Shown here: in pieces, positions 14,894-22,058 of the stretch
How positions within the stretch are numbered: the first letter of the stretch is position 1
Layout: each line of letters opens with the position of its first letter
Assembly (NCBI GenBank): GCA_902795755.1
Contig: CADBMO010000032.1
Span: 1 to 22,088, forward strand
Source of the DNA: an uncultured Erysipelotrichaceae bacterium
Lineage (GTDB): Bacteria; Bacillota_I; Bacilli_A; RF39; UBA660
DNA: 22,088 nt
Direction of reading: 5' to 3'
Made by a program: the position numbers and the translations under genes
Notes under the pieces: model-generated
Database searches by the model: none
What the model saw: the letters and a program-made list of their open reading frames with translations, nothing else
Told to the model about the DNA's origin: nothing

Positions 14894-15508
14894 ATGTTTG
14901 ATCATGAATCATGTTATGTAGGGTATCAAATATTATATGGTGGTGATAGATACTACGTATTTGATGATGATGAAAATAATATAACAATTTATAAAATGAT
15001 AATTAATGACCCTAATCTTATTGGCATATATAACGAACATATAAAATATTCATTTGATTTTAATAACCCCTTAGTAATTGATAAGCATCATTCATATTAT
15101 CAAATACATGATACGTTTTTAAATATTTCAAGAAAAAGAATTAATGACTTAAAACAAACTATTTTATCTGGTCATTATAATCATAACAAAAAAAATATCA
15201 TTAATAATGATTTTGAATTAGGTGATGTTTTAACACTTAATAAATCTAATCATAAGATAGTATATTTATGGAAAGATAATGGAGTTATATATTATGTTCA
15301 ATTAAGAGGTGGCTTTTTAGTAAATAGAGTATGTATTATAAAAGAAGGTAAGATTAAAAGAAAATGTGATTGTTTAACAAATGAAGAAAGAAAACAATTA
15401 TTAATTGATTTGCAAAATAATTGTAAATTTAGTAGTGATGATAACTGCTATATAGATAAAGATGAGGTAAAAGAAAAAATAGATTCTTGTTTAAAAAAAG
15501 TATTATAA
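14894..15508 (+). CDS. Unknown protein, partly homologous to its upstream neighbour
   Basis: 204 residues, no signal or membrane segment. The N-terminal part has two short beta-rich repeats (YGGDRYYVFDDDENN, SYYQIHDTF). The C-terminal part (about 107-200) starts FELGDVLTLNKSNHKIVYL and ends in a helix with LTNEERKQLL. This mirrors FSFSDIISINRSKEKGICL ... LSYENVARLI in the preceding protein, so the two are likely paralogues by partial duplication. Asp, Lys and Asn content is high. RBS AGGTGAT lies 5 bases before ATG 14894, and only 4 bases separate the two genes, so they are co-transcribed, probably reading on into obg 31 bases later. Function unknown. Confidence 0.6.
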   Translation: MFDHESCYVGYQILYGGDRYYVFDDDENNITIYKMIINDPNLIGIYNEHIKYSFDFNNPLVIDKHHSYYQIHDTFLNISRKRINDLKQTILSGHYNHNKKNIINNDFELGDVLTLNKSNHKIVYLWKDNGVIYYVQLRGGFLVNRVCIIKEGKIKRKCDCLTNEERKQLLIDLQNNCKFSSDDNCYIDKDEVKEKIDSCLKKVL

Positions 15509-15539
15509 GTGATATACTTATATTAAAGTAGGTGATAAT

Positions 15540-16808
15540 ATGTTTGTAGATGAGGTAATACTAAAGGTAAAAGCTGGTAATGGTGGTGATGGATGCACTG
15601 CGTTTAGAAGAGAAAAGTATGTACCTGATGGTGGACCATTTGGTGGAAATGGTGGAAGAGGTGCCAACATTATTTTTAAAACAGATTTAGGGTTAAAAAC
15701 CTTGTTAGATTTAAGATATCAAAAGCTAATTAAAGGTCCTAAAGGATCAAATGGTATGGGAAAAAATAAAAATGGAAGAGGTGCTGAGGATATAATTATT
15801 AAAGTGCCAGTAGGTACTACCGTTACCGATGAAGAAACAGGGCTTATAATTGCTGATTTAACCAGAAAAGATGATGAAGTTATAATTGCACATGGTGGAA
15901 GAGGTGGAAGAGGTAACACCGCTTTTGCAACAGCAGCTAATCCTGCACCAGATTTTTCCGAACATGGTGAACCAGGAGAAGAAAAAACTATTAAAGTTGA
16001 ATTAAGATTACTTGCAGACGTTGGGTTTGTGGGCTTACCATCAGTAGGTAAATCAACGATGTTATCTAAAATATCTGCATCAAAACCAAAGATTGCAGCA
16101 TATCATTTCACAACTTTAAACCCTAATTTAGGGGTAGTTAAAACAAGGGATAATAGAACCTTTGTGGCAGCTGATTTACCTGGGTTAATTGAAGGTGCAT
16201 CACTTGGAGAAGGTCTTGGAGATAAATTCTTAAAACATATAGAACGTACTAAAGTTATTGCACATATAATTGATATGTCTGGGGTAGAGGGTAGAGATCC
16301 AATAGAAGATTATAAAGTTATAAATAAAGAATTAAATGATTTTAATGAAAAGCTAGGTAAAAAGCCTCAAATAATAATTGCTAATAAAATGGATATTGAA
16401 GGTGCAAAAGAAAATTTAGAAAGATTTAAAAAAGAAGTAAAAGAAAAAGTATATGAAATAAGTGCTATTAATTCAACAGGATTAGACGATGTTTTAGTAG
16501 CAATTGCAGATCTTTTAGAAAATTGTGAAGATGAACCTCTTTTTGATGATGAAAAATTTGAATCACACGTACTTTATAAGTTTAAAAAAGATAAGCCATT
16601 TACTATAACGCGTGATAATGATATTTATGTAATTCGTGGTAAAGAAATAGAAAAATTATTTAAAATGACAAAATTTACAGATGATGGTGCACTTCGTTTT
16701 GCAAGAAAATTACGTAAGATGGGAATAGATGATGAATTACTTAATATGGGTGCTAAATATGGTGATAAAGTACAAATAATGGATTTAATATTTGAATTTA
16801 AAGAATGA
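15540..16808 (+). CDS. obg: Obg-family GTPase
   Basis: A 422-residue essential ribosome-assembly and stress GTPase. The Obg fold (1-158) is glycine-rich (GNGGDG, GGPFGGNGGRG, HGGRGGRGN). The G domain has GLPSVGKS (165-172), FTTLNPNLG, DLPG (212-215) and NKMD (282-285). A C-terminal OCT domain (about 345-422, 'VIRGKEIEKLFKMTKF' and 'GALRFARKLRKMGIDDEL') is complete. In Bacillus, Obg binds Spo0B and is needed for sporulation onset; here spo0B is not next to it. RBS AGGTGAT precedes ATG 15540. The TGA stop is inside the terminator stem. Confidence 0.97.
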   Translation: MFVDEVILKVKAGNGGDGCTAFRREKYVPDGGPFGGNGGRGANIIFKTDLGLKTLLDLRYQKLIKGPKGSNGMGKNKNGRGAEDIIIKVPVGTTVTDEETGLIIADLTRKDDEVIIAHGGRGGRGNTAFATAANPAPDFSEHGEPGEEKTIKVELRLLADVGFVGLPSVGKSTMLSKISASKPKIAAYHFTTLNPNLGVVKTRDNRTFVAADLPGLIEGASLGEGLGDKFLKHIERTKVIAHIIDMSGVEGRDPIEDYKVINKELNDFNEKLGKKPQIIIANKMDIEGAKENLERFKKEVKEKVYEISAINSTGLDDVLVAIADLLENCEDEPLFDDEKFESHVLYKFKKDKPFTITRDNDIYVIRGKEIEKLFKMTKFTDDGALRFARKLRKMGIDDELLNMGAKYGDKVQIMDLIFEFKE

Positions 16809-16826
16809 TTAATCATTCTTTTTATT
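16800..16826 (+). terminator. Terminator after obg
   Basis: AAAGAATGA (16800-16808), loop TTAA, TCATTCTTT (16813-16821), then a T-rich stretch. The obg stop TGA forms the top of the stem. Confidence 0.85.
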
Positions 16827-16864
16827 TATTTACATTTTATTTTACACTTAATTGTATTATTACT

Positions 16865-16893
16865 TTGTAATAAAAGTCTTTATATAGTATTAT
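16865..16893 (+). promoter_or_regulatory. Promoter for the LRR surface protein gene
   Basis: TTGTAA (16865-16870), a 17-base spacer and TATTAT (16888-16893), 34 bases before the ATG at 16928. The rest of the 119-base gap after obg holds only the obg terminator and no other feature I can support. Confidence 0.55.
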
Positions 16894-16927
16894 TAATATG
16901 TAATACAATAGGATAGTAGGTGTTTAT

Positions 16928-19330
16928 ATGTTTAAGGAAGAAAAAAGAAGTGTAGGAAGACCAAAACTTGCAGATACTAAGTTAAAAAAGCAATCTTTAA
17001 TAATGCTTGTAGTATGCTTAGCTGTAGTATTAACACTATTATTTACTGGCGCGTATAAACTTAATATAATTAAGTTTAATAGACTAAAAGGTGAATTAGC
17101 ATGCACTGAAATACCATTAAATATGCAACCAAGAAGCGAAAGTAACCCTGAGGGGGTAGAACATGGATTCACGGACATTAATTTTTATACTGCTGTTATA
17201 AATGCATATGCAAAAACACAAAAGTTATCAAGTATTAATTATTGTGAAAGAATAAGCGTAGATAAATTATCAATTATTACTGAATTGTTAGCATATGATA
17301 AAAATATTAGTGACGTCAGTGGAATTCAATATTTAACAGGATTAAAAAGATTATCTTTGTCTAACAATAACATAACAAGTATAGATTTAAGCAATAATTC
17401 TCAATTAACGCGCCTTGACTTATCAAATACTAAATTAAGTGAGCTTGATATTAGTAATATTAAGAATATCAACATTGGAAGTGGTGATTCATTTTTAGCA
17501 ACAAATACTTTTGATAAAACATATAATATTAAATTAGGGGATACAATTGATATAGAAACAGGTATTATAAAAACACCATATGAATCATATTATGGTATGC
17601 GTAAATATTTTTATGATGGAGCTGGTGTTGCAAAACTTGATGAAAATATTGTAACAGCATTAAAGCCAGGTAAAACAACACTATTAGTACATTATCAATG
17701 GGGATCTGAGGATAGATGTTCATTTCCTATAAAATATACTATTAATGTTTTAGCTGATGAATTTGACGATGCATATTTAAGAGCGGGATTTACAAATGAA
17801 AATACATATTCATGTGTTGTAAAAAGTATAGATAGTTCTTTAAGCGAAAAAACCTATTTACCTCCAGTAACGCTTAATAACATAAAAATATTATATTGCC
17901 CAAATAGTAATCTTGAAAATGTAGATGATTTAAGACTACTACCAAACCTAGAACAGATAGATTTATCAAACAATAACATTTCTACTATCAACTTAGTTGA
18001 AAATACTAAGATTATATCTATTAATATTCTTGATGCATTAAAATCAAATACTGAATATATATTAAAGGGTGAGCAAAAAGAATATATACCTTTAGTTTTA
18101 AATGATATTTATAATACTGTTTACACATCACTTGACGAAAACATCGTTAAATATGAAAATGGTAAAATATTTGGTGTAAAAGAAGGAACTACTAATATAG
18201 AATTAACTAATAATTCAATTCAGACAAATAAGCCAACTTACGCATATTATATGCAAAAATATTATGAATGTAGTGCTGCAGGAAATTGTGATACTGAAAC
18301 ATTAATTAATGATGTTTTAACAAAATTTAATATTACTATGGAAGAGCTAGAACAAGAATTTTCTAATGGTATTACAACAACAACTTTGTTATCACAACAA
18401 ATAAAAGTTTATGACATAATAAGTAATAAGTATAACGTTGACAAAACAAAAAAAGAGATAGTGTGTAATGAAAGTTTTGATAAAGATAATATAACTCTTA
18501 CTTTAGAAGGATTAACAGGTGAAGCAGAAGATAACAAGTACATTATAAAAGATGGTGATACTATTGTTGATAGTTATACAATAGTTATTAATAAAAAGAC
18601 AGAAGATAAAAAAGAGAGAAAAAAAGAAGAAAAACAAGCTCAAAAGAAATTGCAAAATAGCAATGTAAACAAAGCACTAGGAGATATTTATCTAACTGAA
18701 GATACTATAGTTAATGCTGAAACTTTAAAAGAAGTAAAAGGAACTGATAGAAATATAATATTAGAACAAGATGATATAACATTTACAATAAATGGAAAAG
18801 ATATAGAAAGTACTGATAGTATAGATTTAAATGCATCAATAAATACACTTACAGCATCAAGTATAAGCGAAGAAGTTAAAGATAAGGTAAAAGATGGGGT
18901 AGTAATAAGTTTTGATTCTACAAGTAAATTACCAGGTAAGGTAAAAGTAGAAATGAAAGTAAGCAAAGAGAATCAAAAAATACTAGGAACAGAACATATA
19001 AAATCATATTTATATAAAGATGAAGTATTTACACTAGTTGCAGATGATTTAAGTGTAAATAATAACAAAGTATCATTTTATATAGATAAGTTAGGGTATT
19101 ATGTACTTACTAAAGATGAGGTAAGTAGTGATGTATATAATGATATTCCACTTATAAAAGAAAATGCTAACTTGCAAAAAGAGTGTATTAATTATAAATT
19201 ATGTATATTATTATTTATATTATTAATCGAAATAATATTAGTTTTTGTACTTGGTATACTATTATTAAAGAAACACAAAAAAGAAAAAAAGATGGCTAAG
19301 AAAAATACAAGAAAAAAGAGTAAAAAATAA
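16928..19330 (+). CDS. VGRP-tagged LRR/Big-like surface protein with two membrane anchors
   Basis: 800 residues. A basic N-terminal segment carries SVGRPKLA (8-15), and a membrane helix spans about 23-42. Leucine-rich repeats follow (about 128-175: LTGLKRLSLSNNNITSIDLS), then a bacterial-Ig/Big2-like domain (about 195-275, ending ALKPGKTTLLVHYQW). A second LRR stretch (about 322-368, LEQIDLSNNNISTINL) and a second Big-like domain (with IFGVKEGTTNIELT) come next. A Lys/Glu-rich region lies near 557-580, then a beta-rich domain, a second membrane helix (about 757-778) and a very basic cytoplasmic tail (KKHKKEKKMAKK...). Cysteines outside the cell occur repeatedly (CTEI, NYCER, DRCSF, YSCV, LYCPN, ECSAAGNC), suggesting disulfides. 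No LPXTG motif. It is probably an adhesin or scaffold held at both ends, with its own promoter and terminator. Confidence 0.75.
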   Translation: MFKEEKRSVGRPKLADTKLKKQSLIMLVVCLAVVLTLLFTGAYKLNIIKFNRLKGELACTEIPLNMQPRSESNPEGVEHGFTDINFYTAVINAYAKTQKLSSINYCERISVDKLSIITELLAYDKNISDVSGIQYLTGLKRLSLSNNNITSIDLSNNSQLTRLDLSNTKLSELDISNIKNINIGSGDSFLATNTFDKTYNIKLGDTIDIETGIIKTPYESYYGMRKYFYDGAGVAKLDENIVTALKPGKTTLLVHYQWGSEDRCSFPIKYTINVLADEFDDAYLRAGFTNENTYSCVVKSIDSSLSEKTYLPPVTLNNIKILYCPNSNLENVDDLRLLPNLEQIDLSNNNISTINLVENTKIISINILDALKSNTEYILKGEQKEYIPLVLNDIYNTVYTSLDENIVKYENGKIFGVKEGTTNIELTNNSIQTNKPTYAYYMQKYYECSAAGNCDTETLINDVLTKFNITMEELEQEFSNGITTTTLLSQQIKVYDIISNKYNVDKTKKEIVCNESFDKDNITLTLEGLTGEAEDNKYIIKDGDTIVDSYTIVINKKTEDKKERKKEEKQAQKKLQNSNVNKALGDIYLTEDTIVNAETLKEVKGTDRNIILEQDDITFTINGKDIESTDSIDLNASINTLTASSISEEVKDKVKDGVVISFDSTSKLPGKVKVEMKVSKENQKILGTEHIKSYLYKDEVFTLVADDLSVNNNKVSFYIDKLGYYVLTKDEVSSDVYNDIPLIKENANLQKECINYKLCILLFILLIEIILVFVLGILLLKKHKKEKKMAKKNTRKKSKK

Positions 19331-19343
19331 TTTGCTCTTTTTT
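19312..19343 (+). terminator. Terminator after the LRR protein gene
   Basis: AAAAAAGAG (19312-19320) pairs with CTCTTTTTT (19335-19343) across a 14-base loop that contains the stop codon TAA. The stem is AT-rich, so it is weaker than the other terminators here. Confidence 0.55.
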
Positions 19344-19354
19344 GTTTATATTCC

Positions 19355-19383
19355 TTGTAATTTATTAATATTTATTATAAAAT
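19355..19383 (+). promoter_or_regulatory. Promoter of the WG-repeat/sortase operon
   Basis: TTGTAA (19355-19360), 17 bases, TAAAAT (19378-19383), followed by AAAGGAGG (19397-19404) and the ATG at 19412. Confidence 0.6.
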
Positions 19384-19411
19384 TATGTTATAAGGTAAAG
19401 GAGGCGTTGTT

Positions 19412-21202
19412 ATGAATAATGAAGATATTGAAGTATTGGATTTTGATGACAGGTCTTCTGATAATATAGAGGTAGTAGATTTAGATAATAAAGTATCAGA
19501 TTCTATAGATGCATTATTAAATGATGCGTTAAAAGGAGAAGAAACTAACAATAATAATGAAGTTTTTGAAGAGGTGAATAGTAAAAAACTTGATGTGTAC
19601 GTACCATCTTTAAAAAACTTTAATATTAAAAGTGCTAAAGTTCATAAAATTGTAAAAAAAGTTATGATTTATACTATTATTTTTATATTATTTACTTTTG
19701 AATTTTTCTTAAATAAGGCTGATAAAGTATTAACTGATATAAGGGTTTATGCATCTGATAATGATCCAATTATGATATCTAAAAATGATAAATATGGATT
19801 TGTAGATTATACTGGTGAAGTGCTTGTAAATCCAAAATATAGTTATGCTGAAGATTATATTAATGGATATGCTATTGTTAAGGATGCTAGTAATTTACCT
19901 CTTGTAATTGATAAGGGTGGTAAAGAGGTAATAAAAACTGGTGATTATTTTAACATGGTTAGAGCAGGTAATAATATAATAGTTAGTAAAGCAACTGATA
20001 AAGGATTAAAATATGGTATTTTAAGAAGTGATTTAAAACAAATACTTGATTTTAAATATGATTTAATAAACTATAAAGATGGAATTTATACTTTTACTAA
20101 TGGGAATTATGTAGGTATTTTAAATTCTAAGTATAAGGAAGTATACAAGTTTAAATTAAATGACTTTGATAGTAAAGCAATTGATATTAATCCATCTACT
20201 ATTACTGATTCTAATAAAGTAATGTATGCAGTTGTAACTATAAATAGATCTTCAGTTATTTTAAATATTCAAAATGGTAAAGTAGTAACAACTCAAACTC
20301 TTAATACGATAATCCCAGAAGATAACAACGTATTTTATGAAGATAAAGGTAATGGTATTAAAGAGTATTACTACGTATATAATGATAAACTAATGATTGA
20401 TTCAATTGATTATAATTATCTTGAGATGCCATCATTAGAAGCTGGTGTATTAAAAGCGTTTAAAAAAGATTATTCATATGAAGTCATTCTTGGAAAAACT
20501 GGTGAAGCTTACCAAGATTTAGCAATTTCTGATACATACTTTGGTGATGATGTATTCATATATAAAACATATGATATGAACCAAGCTAAAAGTGTTTATA
20601 AATTAATAAGTAATGGTAAAGAAGTGGCATCACTTGATAATATTAAGGGTATTAAACGTGGCTTTAAAAATGGTTATGCAATTATTATTAATAATGATAA
20701 TAAATACGCATACATAGATAAAAGCGGAAAATTATTAAATGAGGATGCATATACATCTGCAACTTCGTTTGATAAATATGGTGATGCAATCATAAAAAAG
20801 GGTAATAAATATTGCTTATTAAATAATAAAAGAGGGTTAATATTAGATTGTAAGTATAACAATATAAAAAGCGCAAGTGATAAGTATAAAATTAATAATA
20901 TGTCAGAGAATCAAACTATTTATTATGCTGCTAAAGAAGGAAGCATGTATAAACTATATAATATGGATGGTAAGGAAGTTATTGATGATTCGTATACAAA
21001 CGTAGCATTTGATGATGAGTATGGTTTTGTTAAAGTATCAAATAGTTTATATGATAAGATTATTTCTAGTTCTACATTGGAAAGTATATCTATAAATAGT
21101 TTTTCTACAAAATATAAATCTGGTAATAATTACATTATTTTAGGTAATAAGTATTATAATAAAAAAGGTAAGGTAATATATGTTATGCCAAAGAATAAAT
21201 AG
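19412..21202 (+). CDS. WG-repeat membrane protein
   Basis: 596 residues. An acidic cytoplasmic N-terminus (1-60) contains a near repeat, DIEVLDFDDRSSDNIEVVDL. A membrane helix lies at about 84-101. The outer part from about 118 consists of roughly six WG/KWG-like beta repeats, for example KYGFVDYTGEVLVNPKYSYA, KYAYIDKSGKLL, KYCLLNNKRGLIL and MYKLYNMDGKEVI. WG repeats are thought to form propeller-like binding surfaces, and ligands are mostly unknown. Unlike the surface proteins upstream it lacks the VGRP tag and is nearly free of cysteine. It is first in an operon with the 55-residue membrane peptide and the sortase (gaps of 11 and 4 bases), so it may be a partner or regulator of sortase work rather than a substrate, since it has no sorting signal. 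Confidence 0.78.
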   Translation: MNNEDIEVLDFDDRSSDNIEVVDLDNKVSDSIDALLNDALKGEETNNNNEVFEEVNSKKLDVYVPSLKNFNIKSAKVHKIVKKVMIYTIIFILFTFEFFLNKADKVLTDIRVYASDNDPIMISKNDKYGFVDYTGEVLVNPKYSYAEDYINGYAIVKDASNLPLVIDKGGKEVIKTGDYFNMVRAGNNIIVSKATDKGLKYGILRSDLKQILDFKYDLINYKDGIYTFTNGNYVGILNSKYKEVYKFKLNDFDSKAIDINPSTITDSNKVMYAVVTINRSSVILNIQNGKVVTTQTLNTIIPEDNNVFYEDKGNGIKEYYYVYNDKLMIDSIDYNYLEMPSLEAGVLKAFKKDYSYEVILGKTGEAYQDLAISDTYFGDDVFIYKTYDMNQAKSVYKLISNGKEVASLDNIKGIKRGFKNGYAIIINNDNKYAYIDKSGKLLNEDAYTSATSFDKYGDAIIKKGNKYCLLNNKRGLILDCKYNNIKSASDKYKINNMSENQTIYYAAKEGSMYKLYNMDGKEVIDDSYTNVAFDDEYGFVKVSNSLYDKIISSSTLESISINSFSTKYKSGNNYIILGNKYYNKKGKVIYVMPKNK

Positions 21203-21213
21203 GAGTTGATAAG

Positions 21214-21381
21214 ATGAATGATGAATTTGAAATAAAAGATGTATCCGATCTTGAACCTGTAAAAAAAGATAAAGATATTTTTATGAAAATAATTATAATT
21301 ATGCTCGTAGTATTAGTTATTGGCTTTTTAATAGTTTACTTTTTTGGTTATGACATATTAAAACCATATATAGAGGTGTAA
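21214..21381 (+). CDS. 55-residue single-pass membrane protein
   Basis: A small reading frame from ATG 21214 to TAA 21379-21381. The strong RBS AGGAGTTGAT lies 5-7 bases upstream. The protein has an acidic/charged N-terminus (MNDEFEIKDVSDLEPVKKDK), one strong membrane helix (about 25-45) and a short outer tail with DILKPYIEV. It is packed between the WG-repeat gene (11 bases) and the sortase gene (4 bases). Codon use and spacing support a real gene. The acidic start resembles that of the WG-repeat protein (acidic Asp/Glu followed by Lys before the helix). Function unknown; a small membrane partner of the sortase is possible. Confidence 0.7.
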   Translation: MNDEFEIKDVSDLEPVKKDKDIFMKIIIIMLVVLVIGFLIVYFFGYDILKPYIEV

Positions 21382-21385
21382 TGCT

Positions 21386-21991
21386 ATGAGTAAAAAAATA
21401 CTAAAAACAGCTATAGATGTTATAATACTTGCAGCGGTTATTGCATTATATGTATTAGCAATCAGATTTATATATGACCAATTTAGAGAAAGAAAAAGAA
21501 GAGAAATATCAGATGGTATTCTTGAAAAAGTAAATAAAAATATAAAGAAAAAAAATACTAAAAAAACAAGTACAGAGCAAAAGGTTAGATATGGCGGACA
21601 TAATTATACCGTTTTGGGTACTTTAAATATTCCTAAAGTTAGGTTTTATCAACCAATATTAAAAGAAAATACTTATGGTGCATATAATGTATCCGTTGTT
21701 AAAATAAAAGGCCCTAATCTAAATGAAGCTGGTAACGTAGTTATAGGTGGACATAATTATATGCGAAGTAAGTATTTTATGGTTATTAATAGATTAGTTA
21801 AAAATGATGTAATATTAGTTACTGATTTAAAAGGTAGAACAGTAAAATACTATGTGTATGATTACTATATTACTTCCGATGATGATGCAAGTTATTTACA
21901 AAACATTAAAAATGGTGGTAAATATTTAACGCTAGTTACTTGTAATAAAGGCGGAGTAGATAGATATATTGTAAAAGCACAAGCAAAATAA
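21386..21991 (+). CDS. Sortase-family transpeptidase
   Basis: 201 residues. A membrane helix spans about 8-30, followed by a basic stalk (31-65) and the sortase barrel. Catalytic residues are visible: H123 in VIGGHNY, C186 in TLVTC and R193 in VDRYIV. The strand opening 'LGTLNIPKV.FYQPILKE' is typical. Sortases join surface proteins to peptidoglycan or to each other at LPXTG-like motifs. No protein in this window has a clear motif, so its substrates lie elsewhere or use an unusual signal. The subclass is not certain (D- or B-like). RBS AGAGGTG lies 8 bases before ATG 21386 and overlaps the end of the small membrane protein gene. Confidence 0.88.
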   Translation: MSKKILKTAIDVIILAAVIALYVLAIRFIYDQFRERKRREISDGILEKVNKNIKKKNTKKTSTEQKVRYGGHNYTVLGTLNIPKVRFYQPILKENTYGAYNVSVVKIKGPNLNEAGNVVIGGHNYMRSKYFMVINRLVKNDVILVTDLKGRTVKYYVYDYYITSDDDASYLQNIKNGGKYLTLVTCNKGGVDRYIVKAQAK

Positions 21992-22017
21992 AAAATAGGT
22001 TAAAGAAGTGATTTGAG

Positions 22018-22055
22018 AAAAATCTACACGAAATAAAAAGACGTGTAGATTTTTT
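22018..22055 (+). terminator. Terminator of the sortase operon
   Basis: AAAAATCTACACG (22018-22030) pairs with CGTGTAGATTTTT (22042-22054), a 13-bp stem with an 11-base loop and trailing T. The stretch between the sortase stop and this hairpin holds nothing else I can see. Confidence 0.85.
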
Positions 22056-22058
22056 GTA

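Noticed and set aside
13864..15508. Toxin-antitoxin pair (PemK/MazF-like)
   Set aside because: Both genes are too long, the barrel resemblance is partial, and the second gene is a relative of the first, not an antitoxin.
9489..16990. GRPK in the N-terminal tags read as an AT-hook DNA-binding motif
   Set aside because: The motif lacks the usual R before GRP and sits a few residues before a membrane helix in exported proteins; a sorting or topology role is simpler.
168..19330. LPXTG-like sorting signals in the surface proteins
   Set aside because: Neither the cadherin-like nor the LRR protein has an LPXTG, NPQTN or LPXTA-type motif before its C-terminal helix.
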